From NCBI GenBank assembly GCA_000434235.1, contig FR892007.1, positions 48,680 to 58,637 on the forward strand: a stretch of 9,958 nt of DNA, in the 5' to 3' direction. A program made the position numbers and the translations under genes. Within the stretch, counting starts at the first letter, position 1; each line of letters opens with the position of its first letter. The notes below the pieces were generated by a model, which did not search any database, was not told the DNA's origin, and worked only from the letters and a program-made list of their open reading frames with translations. This document shows, piece after piece, positions 1 through 6,824 of the stretch. This stretch comes from Alistipes sp. CAG:268. Lineage in GTDB: Bacteria > Bacteroidota > Bacteroidia > Bacteroidales > Rikenellaceae.

Positions 1-485
1 TGGTGGGGCAGGATACGGTGCTCTTCAACGACACGATCGAGGGCAACATCGCCATGGGACGGCCCTCGGCCACGCACGAGGAGATCGTCGAGGCGGCCAA
101 GGTGGCCAATGCCGACAGTTTCATCCGCGAATGCCCGGAGGGCTACGGCACCAATATCGGCGACCGCGGCGTGAAACTCTCCGGCGGACAGCGGCAGCGT
201 CTCTCGATCGCCCGCGCCGTGCTGAAAAACCCCGACATCCTGATCCTCGACGAGGCCACCTCGGCCCTCGACACCGAGAGCGAGAAACTCGTGCAGGACG
301 CCCTGAACAACCTGCTCAAGGGCCGCACCTCGGTGGTCATCGCCCACCGTCTCTCGACGATCCACAATGCCGACAAGATCATTGTCGTGGACCACGGCCG
401 CATCGCCGAGCAGGGCACGCACGCCGAACTGATGGCCCGCAACGGCATCTACGCCAAGTTGATCGAAATGCAGTCGTTCGACTGA
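1..485 (+). CDS. ABC exporter, ATP-binding domain (3' end only)
   Basis: This is the C-terminal end of an ABC transporter whose start lies before the window; the reading frame is open from base 3. What remains is most of the second half of a nucleotide-binding domain in the usual order: Q-loop ([16 protein letters not shown], right at the edge), signature motif LSGGQRQR, Walker B with catalytic Glu ([12 protein letters not shown]) and the H-loop His (IAHRLST), then the normal short tail ending EMQSFD. The Walker A motif and any membrane part are out of view. The closeness of the Q-loop, signature and D-loop to MsbA/multidrug half-transporters (membrane domain fused in front, acting as a homodimer in the inner membrane) makes an exporter of lipid or drug type the best call. 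The substrate cannot be told from this fragment. All visible catalytic residues are intact. The ileS promoter lies in the 152-nt gap that follows. Confidence 0.93.
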   Translation, partial: VGQDTVLFNDTIEGNIAMGRPSATHEEIVEAAKVANADSFIRECPEGYGTNIGDRGVKLSGGQRQRLSIARAVLKNPDILILDEATSALDTESEKLVQDALNNLLKGRTSVVIAHRLSTIHNADKIIVVDHGRIAEQGTHAELMARNGIYAKLIEMQSFD

Positions 486-592
486 TCCCGCCCCGGCCGC
501 AGCGCCGAGGCACACACCGCAGCCATCCCGCGACTTCGCGCCACCGGGCCGAGGATTCGCGGGATTGTTGCATCATTTCCAAAACTTTTTAC

Positions 593-600
593 TATCTTTG
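593..600 (+). promoter_or_regulatory. Putative ileS promoter, -7 box TATCTTTG
   Basis: TATCTTTG matches the Bacteroidota sigma-ABfr -7 consensus TAnnTTTG exactly and sits 37 nt before the ileS ATG, in an AT-rich patch of an otherwise GC-rich gap. The best -33 candidate is TTG at 568-570, which gives a 22-nt spacer, a little longer than the usual 19-20. The leader would be about 30 nt. It contains no T-box-like structure and no Shine-Dalgarno sequence. Confidence 0.6.
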
Positions 601-637
601 CGAGTTGTCAGAAAATCAGTAAAAACACCATACCGAC

Positions 638-3600
638 ATGAAGTTCAAGGAGTACAAAGGGCTCGACCTGGCAGGCCTCGCCACCGAGGTGCTGAACGAG
701 TGGGACGCCCACGACACATTCCACAAAAGCATCTCGACCCGCGAAGGGCACCCGACCTTCGTCTTCTACGAAGGCCCCCCTTCGGCAAACGGCATGCCGG
801 GCATCCACCACGTCATGGCCCGCACGATCAAGGACGTCTTCTGCCGCTACAAGACCCAGCAGGGATACCTCGTGCACCGCAAGGCCGGATGGGACACGCA
901 CGGACTCCCGGTGGAGCTGGGCGTCGAGAAGAAGCTCGGCATCACGAAGGAGGACATCGGGCGGAAGATCTCGATCGAGGAGTACAACCGCGCCTGCCGC
1001 GAGGCCGTCATGGAGTTCACGGGCATGTGGGAGGAGCTCACGCGCAAGATGGGATACTGGGTCAATATGGATGACCCCTACATCACCTACGACAACAAAT
1101 ACATCGAGTCGCTGTGGTGGCTGCTCAAGCAGCTCTTCGACAAGGGGCTGCTCTACAAGGGCTACACGATCCAGCCCTACTCGCCGGCCGCCGGCACGGG
1201 GCTCTCGACCCACGAGTTGAACCAGCCGGGCTGCTACCGCGACGTGAAGGACACGACCGTCGTGGGCCAGTTCCGCATCACGGACCCCAAACCCGAGATG
1301 GAGGGTTGGGGCACCCCCTACTTCCTGGCATGGACCACCACGCCGTGGACCCTGCCGTCGAATACGGCGCTCTGCGTCGGCCCGAAGATCGACTACGTGG
1401 CCGTCCGCACCTGGAACGCATACACGGGTGAGAAGATGACCGCCGTACTGGCCAAGCCGCTGCTCTACGCCCATTTCAACAAGAAGGCCGAAGGTCTCGC
1501 CCTCGAGGAGTACAAGGCCGGCGACAAGCTCGTTCCGTTCCAGGTTGTCGGCGAATACAAGGGAACCGACCTCGTAGGCATGCACTACGAGCAGCTGCTG
1601 CCGTGGGTGAAGCCCGTCGAGACGGATGCCGAAGGCAACTGGCACGACGCCTCCGACAAGGCCTTCCGGGTCATTCCGGGCGACTACGTCACCGTCGAGG
1701 ACGGTACGGGTATCGTACACATCGCGCCGACGTTCGGTGCCGACGACGCCTTCGTGGCCCGCGCCGCAGGCATTCCCTCGCTCTTCATGATCAACCGCAA
1801 GGGCGAGACGCGCCCGATGGTCGATCTGCAGGGCAAGTTCTACCTGCTTGACGAACTCGACGAGCGTTTCGTCAGCGAGTGCGTCGATGTCGATCGCTAC
1901 AGGGAATACGAGGGCCGCTGGGTGAAGAACGCCTACGACCCGCAGTTTACCGTGGACGGCCGGTACGACGAGAAGGCCGCCGCTGCGGCCGAGTCGCTCG
2001 ACATCTACATCTGCATGAAGATGAAGGCCGCCTCGAAGGCCTTCAAGATCGAGAAGCACGTACACAACTACCCCCACTGCTGGCGTACGGACAAACCCGT
2101 GCTCTACTACCCGCTCGACTCGTGGTTCATCCGCACCACAGCGCTCAAGGAGCGGATGATCGAGCTCAACCGCACGATCCGCTGGAAACCCGAATCGACC
2201 GGTACGGGCCGCTTCGGCAAGTGGCTCGAGAACCTCAACGACTGGAACCTCTCGCGTTCGCGCTTCTGGGGCACGCCGCTGCCGATCTGGGCCACGGAGG
2301 ACCGTTCGGAGCTCAAGTGCATCGGCTCGGTCGAAGAGCTCGTCGCCGAGATCGAGAAGTCGGTGGCAGCAGGCTTCATGAAGGAGAACCCCTACAGGAG
2401 TTTCAAGGTGGGCGACATGTCGAAGGAGAACTACTCGACCGCGCACATCGACCTGCACCGCCCCTATGTCGATTCGATCGTACTCGTCTCGTCGAAGGGC
2501 GAGCCGATGCGCCGCGAACCCGACCTGATCGACGTGTGGTTCGACTCGGGAGCCATGCCCTACGCCCAGGTGCACTACCCCTTCGAGCACAAGGAGGACT
2601 TCGCGGAGGTCTACCCCGCCGACTTCATCGCCGAGGGTGTGGACCAGACGCGCGGCTGGTTCTTCACGCTGCACGCCATCGCCACGATGCTCTTCGATTC
2701 GGTGGCCTTCAAGAACATCATCTCGAACGGCCTGGTGCTCGACAAGAACGGCAACAAGATGTCGAAGCGCCTGGGCAACGCCGTCGATCCGTTCGAGGTG
2801 CTCGCCACCTACGGGCCCGACGCCACGCGTTGGTACATGATCTCCAACTCGCAGCCGTGGGACAACCTGAAGTTCGACCGCGACGGCGTGGACGAGGTGC
2901 GCCGCAAGTTCTTCGGTACGCTCTACAACACCTACTCGTTCTTCGCACTCTACGCCAACGTGGACGGATTCACCGGACGCGAGGCCGAGGTGCCGATGGA
3001 GCGGCGCCCGGAGATCGACCGCTGGATCATCTCGCTCCTGAACACGCTCGTCCGGGAGGTGACCGACTCGCTCGAGAACTACGACCCGACGCCGGCCGCA
3101 CGCGCCATCCAGGAGTTCGTAGGCGAAAATCTCTCGAACTGGTACGTCCGCCTGAACCGCAAGCGTTTCTGGGGCGGCGGCATGACCGAGGACAAGCTTG
3201 CCGCCTACCAGACGCTCTACACCTGTCTGGAGACCGTGGCCCTGCTCTCGGCGCCCTTCGCACCGTTCATCTCCGACCGCATCTTCACGGACCTGAATGC
3301 CGTAAGCGGCCGCCACACGGACGAATCGGTACACCTCGCAGCCTTCCCGAAGGCCGACGGGACGCTGATCGACTCGCACCTCGAGGAGATGATGTCGCTG
3401 GCACAGAAGGTCTCGTCGATGGTCCTCGCCCTGCGCCGCAAGGTGTCGATCAAGGTGCGCCAGCCGCTCATGAAGATCCTCATCCCGGTTCTCGACCGAC
3501 AGACCGCCGACTGCATCGCCGCCGTCAGAAACCTGATCATGAACGAGGTGAATGTCAAGCAGGTGGAGCTCATCAAAGATACCACGGGCATCATCACCAA

Positions 3601-4123
3601 GCGCATCAAGCCCAATTTCAAGACCCTCGGGCCGCGCTACGGCAAATACATGAAGCAGATCGCCGCCATGACCGCCGAATTCTCGCAGGAGCGCATCGCG
3701 CAGATCGAGGCGGCTCCCGAGACGGTGCTTGACCTCGGATCGGAACAGATCACCGTTACACCGGCCGACTTCGAGATCTCGTCGGAAGACATGCCCGGAT
3801 GGCTCGTGGCCTCGGAGGGCAAGCTCACCGTGGCGCTCGACATCACCGTGACGGACGAGCTCCGCGCCGAGGGTGTGGCACGCGAGTTGATCAACCGCAT
3901 CCAGAATATCCGCAAGGAGTCGGGATTCGAGGTGACAGACAAGATCCGCATCGAGATCGAGAACAAGCCGTGCGTGGCCGAAGGCATCGCCCGCTACGCC
4001 GACTACATCGCCTCGCAGACGCTGGCCGTCGAGGTCCGCAGCTCGGACGATCCGCAGGGCGAAGCCGTAGTGGCTTCGGACGTGGACGAGGAGCCGATCC
4101 GCATCGCCGTGACGCGCGTGTAG
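638..4123 (+). CDS. ileS: Isoleucyl-tRNA synthetase, type 2 (eukaryote-like)
   Basis: Charges tRNA-Ile with isoleucine in the cytoplasm (class Ia synthetase). At 1161 residues it is longer than the roughly 940-residue E. coli type and lacks that type's C-terminal Cys4 zinc site, which fits the IleRS2 form. Visible parts: N-terminal catalytic half with the HIGH-type motif written GIHH (residues 55-58, in PSANGMPGIHHVMAR) and GWDTHGLPVE; the CP1 editing domain with WTTTPWTLPSN (232-242) and HIAPTFGADD (361-370), the second carrying the editing Asp; WFDSG and GVDQTRGWFF in the second half of the Rossmann fold; KMSKR at 707-711; then the helical anticodon-binding domain with NWYVRLNRKRFW and a long C-terminal extension. 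Editing looks intact. The start at 638 is chosen because MKFKEYKGLDL is the normal family N-terminus and follows the TATCTTTG box at a sensible distance. The swapped signature motif is discussed under findings. Confidence 0.98.
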   Translation: MKFKEYKGLDLAGLATEVLNEWDAHDTFHKSISTREGHPTFVFYEGPPSANGMPGIHHVMARTIKDVFCRYKTQQGYLVHRKAGWDTHGLPVELGVEKKLGITKEDIGRKISIEEYNRACREAVMEFTGMWEELTRKMGYWVNMDDPYITYDNKYIESLWWLLKQLFDKGLLYKGYTIQPYSPAAGTGLSTHELNQPGCYRDVKDTTVVGQFRITDPKPEMEGWGTPYFLAWTTTPWTLPSNTALCVGPKIDYVAVRTWNAYTGEKMTAVLAKPLLYAHFNKKAEGLALEEYKAGDKLVPFQVVGEYKGTDLVGMHYEQLLPWVKPVETDAEGNWHDASDKAFRVIPGDYVTVEDGTGIVHIAPTFGADDAFVARAAGIPSLFMINRKGETRPMVDLQGKFYLLDELDERFVSECVDVDRYREYEGRWVKNAYDPQFTVDGRYDEKAAAAAESLDIYICMKMKAASKAFKIEKHVHNYPHCWRTDKPVLYYPLDSWFIRTTALKERMIELNRTIRWKPESTGTGRFGKWLENLNDWNLSRSRFWGTPLPIWATEDRSELKCIGSVEELVAEIEKSVAAGFMKENPYRSFKVGDMSKENYSTAHIDLHRPYVDSIVLVSSKGEPMRREPDLIDVWFDSGAMPYAQVHYPFEHKEDFAEVYPADFIAEGVDQTRGWFFTLHAIATMLFDSVAFKNIISNGLVLDKNGNKMSKRLGNAVDPFEVLATYGPDATRWYMISNSQPWDNLKFDRDGVDEVRRKFFGTLYNTYSFFALYANVDGFTGREAEVPMERRPEIDRWIISLLNTLVREVTDSLENYDPTPAARAIQEFVGENLSNWYVRLNRKRFWGGGMTEDKLAAYQTLYTCLETVALLSAPFAPFISDRIFTDLNAVSGRHTDESVHLAAFPKADGTLIDSHLEEMMSLAQKVSSMVLALRRKVSIKVRQPLMKILIPVLDRQTADCIAAVRNLIMNEVNVKQVELIKDTTGIITKRIKPNFKTLGPRYGKYMKQIAAMTAEFSQERIAQIEAAPETVLDLGSEQITVTPADFEISSEDMPGWLVASEGKLTVALDITVTDELRAEGVARELINRIQNIRKESGFEVTDKIRIEIENKPCVAEGIARYADYIASQTLAVEVRSSDDPQGEAVVASDVDEEPIRIAVTRV

Positions 4124-4155
4124 CCGGACTGCGGCGCCGATTCCGGGTTGCAGAT

Positions 4156-4186
4156 TTGGTATTTTCGGAATATTTGCTTAATTTTA
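4156..4186 (+). promoter_or_regulatory. Possible promoter for the dksA-like gene
   Basis: TTG at 4156-4158 and TAATTTTA at 4179-4186, 20 nt apart, resemble a Bacteroidota -33/-7 pair. The last base of the -7 box departs from TAnnTTTG. It lies in the AT-rich 90-nt gap between ileS and the next gene and would give a leader of about 20 nt. Read-through from ileS is equally possible, since no terminator hairpin is visible in this gap. Confidence 0.35.
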
Positions 4187-4213
4187 CATAAAACCTAAAG
4201 CAACAGACGAACT

Positions 4214-4594
4214 ATGGCAGACGAAAGAACCCGATACAGCGACGCCGAACTCGAAGAGTTCAAGCAGTTGATTCTGAAAAAGCTCGAGAATGCGCGTGCG
4301 GATTACGAACTGTTGCGTTCCACCATCACGCATACGGCAGACAACGATACGGAGGATACCTCGCCGACATTCAAGGTGCTCGAGGAAGGCGCCACGACAC
4401 TCTCGAAGGAGGAGAGCGGACGTCTGGCTGCCCATCAGATGAAGTTCATCCGCAACCTCGAAATGGCCCTCGTGCGTATCGAGAACAAGACGTACGGCAT
4501 CTGCAAGACGACCGGGAAGCTCATTCCGAAGGAGCGGCTGATGAAGGTTCCCCACGCCACCGAGTGCATCGAGGCCAAGGAGGCCCGCAAATAA
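4214..4594 (+). CDS. TraR/DksA-family transcription regulator, incomplete zinc finger
   Basis: A 126-residue DksA-like protein. Members bind the secondary channel of RNA polymerase through a coiled-coil hairpin and, with ppGpp, adjust transcription of growth genes. Residues 8-95 are predicted mostly helical with a central turn (HTADNDTEDTSP, 40-51) that would be the coiled-coil tip. The C-terminal globular part reads YGICKTTGKLIPKERLMKVP. Classical DksA has four zinc cysteines as two CxxC pairs. Here only C97 and C118 remain, so normal Cys4 zinc binding is unlikely. The GKLIPKERL segment is otherwise typical of the Bacteroidota branch of the family. The acidic DxxDxA tip of E. coli DksA is not clearly present, so the same activity cannot be assumed. 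It follows ileS on the same strand by 90 nt, a neighbourhood common in Bacteroidota. The gene name dksA would be a family-level guess. Confidence 0.9.
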   Translation: MADERTRYSDAELEEFKQLILKKLENARADYELLRSTITHTADNDTEDTSPTFKVLEEGATTLSKEESGRLAAHQMKFIRNLEMALVRIENKTYGICKTTGKLIPKERLMKVPHATECIEAKEARK

Positions 4595-4614
4595 GCCGCG
4601 TCCGAAGCCCCGCA

Positions 4615-4645
4615 GGTCGGGAGTTTTCCACACAACCTCCCGGCC
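4615..4645 (+). other. GC-rich hairpin after the dksA-like gene
   Basis: Bases 4615-4623 (GGTCGGGAG) can pair with 4637-4645 (CTCCCGGCC), giving a 9-bp stem with one G-T pair and a 13-nt loop. No T-run follows, so it is not a standard intrinsic terminator. It starts 20 nt after the stop codon and could protect the mRNA 3' end. This is a structural observation only. Confidence 0.35.
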
Positions 4646-4770
4646 GGGATGCCCACAGGCTGATCGTATGCCTGACGCACACCTCCAACCGGATAACCGG
4701 GGAGGAGCAGGCAGGCGGAAGAGCGGGTCTTACCCATAAAGAACAGACGGTTCTTCGACGCAAAACGACA

Positions 4771-4800
4771 AAAAAAGCCCGCATGATGCGGGCTTTTTTT
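4771..4800 (+). terminator. Intrinsic terminator (possibly bidirectional)
   Basis: Stem GCCCGCA (4777-4783), loop TGA, stem TGCGGGC (4787-4793), followed by seven T (4794-4800) and preceded by seven A (4770-4776). This is a textbook rho-independent terminator for the ileS/dksA-like transcript on the plus strand. The A-run would make it work on the minus strand too. It lies about 180 nt after the stop codon at 4594, so the transcript has a long 3' untranslated region. Confidence 0.9.
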
Positions 4801-4855
4801 GTCATCCGCCACATTCGGATACCGACCATCCATACTTTTTCGGCGAAAAATACGT

Positions 4856-4863
4856 TATCTTTG
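4856..4863 (+). promoter_or_regulatory. TATCTTTG -7-like box immediately before the outer-membrane gene
   Basis: A perfect TAnnTTTG match ends 5 nt before the ATG at 4869, with no clear TTG at the expected -33 position (about 4834). If used, transcription would begin at or within a few bases of the start codon, giving a leaderless mRNA. If not used, the true promoter must lie between the terminator (ends 4800) and here; I see no other good match in that 55-nt stretch. Confidence 0.45.
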
Positions 4864-4868
4864 AACCG

Positions 4869-6743
4869 ATGTTTACCCGGTTCTGCATATCCGCATTGAC
4901 CTTGCTCGCTGTGGCGTCCGTCTCCTTTGCCCGCGTCGCGGGTCCCGATATGCGCTCACCGAAACGGCCTCATTCCGACAGCATACGGATCCGGCCTACG
5001 GCCCTCTTCACCCCGGACAGCGCCCGCATCTCGAACCCCGAAGCGGCTGAACGCAACAAAAGGCTCTACGACAGCATACGCTCGAAGACCACCCGCCGGC
5101 GTGTCCCCCGCATGCTTTACCGCATGCTTTTCGTCCGCCCGGTGCTGGACACGACGTCGAACGGAACCGTCAGGGATGAGAGCCGCCAGCTCGAACCCTA
5201 TGCCGGCAAAACGATCGGATCGATCTCCATCGAACGCTCACAGGTCTTCGACGAAAACGGCAACTGGCTCGAACGCGCCGGCAACAACACCCACATGCTG
5301 ACCCGCGAGCGGGTCATCCGCCGCGACCTGCTCTTCCGCACGGGCGATACCCTCGACCCGCAACTCGTCGTGCGCAACAAGCAACTGCTGCGCTCGCGCA
5401 GCTACATCGCCGACGTGGACATCGCCATACAGACCGACACGCTCGACACCACACAGGTACACCTCACCGTAAAGACGCGCGACAGCTGGACCATCTCCGT
5501 AGACGGAGCGCTCCACTCCGAAGGGCGCACGATGGTCGGGATCTCCGACGCCAACATCTTCGGATGGGGCAACAGTCTGAAGGTGATGACCAACTTCAGC
5601 CGCAAGGACTTCTCCTACGGCGGCAACATGGTCGAATACGAAATCCCCAACCTGCTGGGTACCTTCTACACGGCCGATTTCGCCGCCGGGCGCGACTTCT
5701 ACAACTCGACCCTCGAACTGGGCATGCGCAAGGAGTTCCTCCGCCCGACAGACTACGAGTTGGGCATTACCTACAGCGACAACAAGGCCAAACGATACAT
5801 GATCGAGGAGGACTCGTCGGAACTGGTCAAGGAGCGCAACCTCGACGTATGGGGAGGCTACTCGCACTACCTGCGGGGAATCCGCTCAAGCGTCTATCTC
5901 ACCGGGCGCTACAACTACCGCCGCGTCAGCCTCCGCCCGCCCGTGGCCGTCGATTACAACCCTGCCCTGCACGACCAGGACGTCCTGCTCCTCGGCGCCG
6001 GTCTCTACCGCGAGCGGTTCTATACGGCCAACATGGTCTATGGGTTCGGTTCGCGCGAGTACCTGGCGACAGGCTACAAGGCGGAGTTGGTAAGCGGCTA
6101 TTCATGGGGCGAGTTCAAGGATGCCATGTATCTGGGAATGAGCTACGAAACGGGCGGATTCTCCCGTTTGGGCTACATCATGGGCGGAGTGACGCTCGGA
6201 AGCTACATCGACCTGCAGTCGGGCATGTGGCGGCAGAGCGCCGTGGATGTCGATCTGAGGTGGTTCTCGAATCTGTTCCTGTTCCGCCGGAGCCGCATCC
6301 GCCAGTTCCTCTCGTTCAACTACACCCAAGGATGGAACCGTGTCGGGGGCAGCGACGAAAGCATCCGGTTCACCAGTGAAAACGGACTGCAGGCCCTCAA
6401 CGAATACGTCATCGGCACCAACCGGATGATCATCAACACCGAGACCGTCGTCTTCACCCCCTACCAGCCGCTGGGATTCCGCATCGCCTTCTTCGGATTC
6501 GCCGACTTCGGCCTGCTGGGATACTCACCCAACATCTTCAAGAACGACTTCTTCACCTCGTTCGGATTCGGCGTAAGGCTGCGCAACGAGCGCCTCGTGT
6601 TCAACACGATCCAGATCCGGCTGGGGCTGGCACTGGGCAAACACGGACTGGTCGAGAGCGAATACTTCCGGCTGTCGAACGCCACACGGCTCGAGCAATA
6701 CCGTTACCGCCCGACACGACCCGAGATCGTAGGTTTCGAATAA
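4869..6743 (+). CDS. Outer-membrane beta-barrel protein with POTRA-like domain (BamA/TamA-like)
   Basis: A 624-residue predicted outer-membrane protein. Residues 1-21 form a clear signal peptide (MFTRF, hydrophobic core ALTLLAVASVSFA, cleavage probably after SFA); no lipobox Cys follows. Residues 22-110 are a basic, low-order linker. Residues about 115-205 look like a single POTRA domain: KTIGSISIERSQVFDENG, then helices RERVIRRDLLFRTGDTLD and PQLVVRNKQLLRSRSYI, then DVDIAIQTDT and QVHLTVKTRDSW. The rest (206-624) is rich in alternating aromatic/Gly strands such as GWGNSLKVMTNFSRKDF and FGFADFGLLGYSP, as in Omp85-type barrels. It is shorter than BamA (five POTRAs), so it is not the main assembly factor; a specialised export or assembly role is possible but not shown. 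The start at 4869 is required for the signal peptide; the next in-frame ATG (residue 28) would lose it. It converges with the protease gene downstream. Confidence 0.85.
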   Translation: MFTRFCISALTLLAVASVSFARVAGPDMRSPKRPHSDSIRIRPTALFTPDSARISNPEAAERNKRLYDSIRSKTTRRRVPRMLYRMLFVRPVLDTTSNGTVRDESRQLEPYAGKTIGSISIERSQVFDENGNWLERAGNNTHMLTRERVIRRDLLFRTGDTLDPQLVVRNKQLLRSRSYIADVDIAIQTDTLDTTQVHLTVKTRDSWTISVDGALHSEGRTMVGISDANIFGWGNSLKVMTNFSRKDFSYGGNMVEYEIPNLLGTFYTADFAAGRDFYNSTLELGMRKEFLRPTDYELGITYSDNKAKRYMIEEDSSELVKERNLDVWGGYSHYLRGIRSSVYLTGRYNYRRVSLRPPVAVDYNPALHDQDVLLLGAGLYRERFYTANMVYGFGSREYLATGYKAELVSGYSWGEFKDAMYLGMSYETGGFSRLGYIMGGVTLGSYIDLQSGMWRQSAVDVDLRWFSNLFLFRRSRIRQFLSFNYTQGWNRVGGSDESIRFTSENGLQALNEYVIGTNRMIINTETVVFTPYQPLGFRIAFFGFADFGLLGYSPNIFKNDFFTSFGFGVRLRNERLVFNTIQIRLGLALGKHGLVESEYFRLSNATRLEQYRYRPTRPEIVGFE

Positions 6744-6764
6744 GGGGCTCGCGGAAAAACAGGA

Positions 6765-6792
6765 AGCGGGGCCGCTGACCGACGCCCCCGCT
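6765..6792 (-). terminator. Hairpin between converging genes, likely terminator
   Basis: AGCGGGG (6765-6771) pairs with CCCCGCT (6786-6792), a 7-bp GC-rich stem with a 14-nt loop. On the minus strand it is followed after a few bases by TGTTTTT (complement of 6755-6761), which suits a terminator for the protease operon. On the plus strand a T-run at 6806-6810 is further off, so it may also serve the outer-membrane gene, more weakly. Confidence 0.55.
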
Positions 6793-6824
6793 CCCGAACA
6801 TGAACTTTTTATTTCGTATCCGGT

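Noticed and set aside
527..563. CCCGCGA / TCGCGGG hairpin after the ABC transporter gene as a terminator
   Set aside because: A 7-bp stem is possible, with a competing CGCG stem inside, but no T-run follows and the region goes straight into the ileS promoter. Not strong enough to call.
608..3379. 923-codon open frame on the minus strand opposite ileS
   Set aside because: It lies wholly within the ileS region on the other strand. Its translation is Val/Arg/Glu-rich low-complexity with no recognisable motif, the expected shadow of a GC-rich gene with strong codon bias.
1879..3732. 617-codon plus-strand open frame inside ileS
   Set aside because: Overlaps ileS in another frame; Arg/Pro/Gly-rich with no domain signal. 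ileS itself is intact throughout.
4564..4899. 111-codon plus-strand open frame spanning the dksA-like 3' end, terminator and outer-membrane 5' end
   Set aside because: It crosses a strong terminator and overlaps two real genes. The peptide has no recognisable features.
6601..6824. Extension of the M56 frame beyond the duplication, into the outer-membrane gene
   Set aside because: After the frameshift the translation (GQTFGPARIGRR...) has no relation to the family, runs through the intergenic hairpin and then antisense to the neighbour. It is the out-of-frame tail, not a domain.
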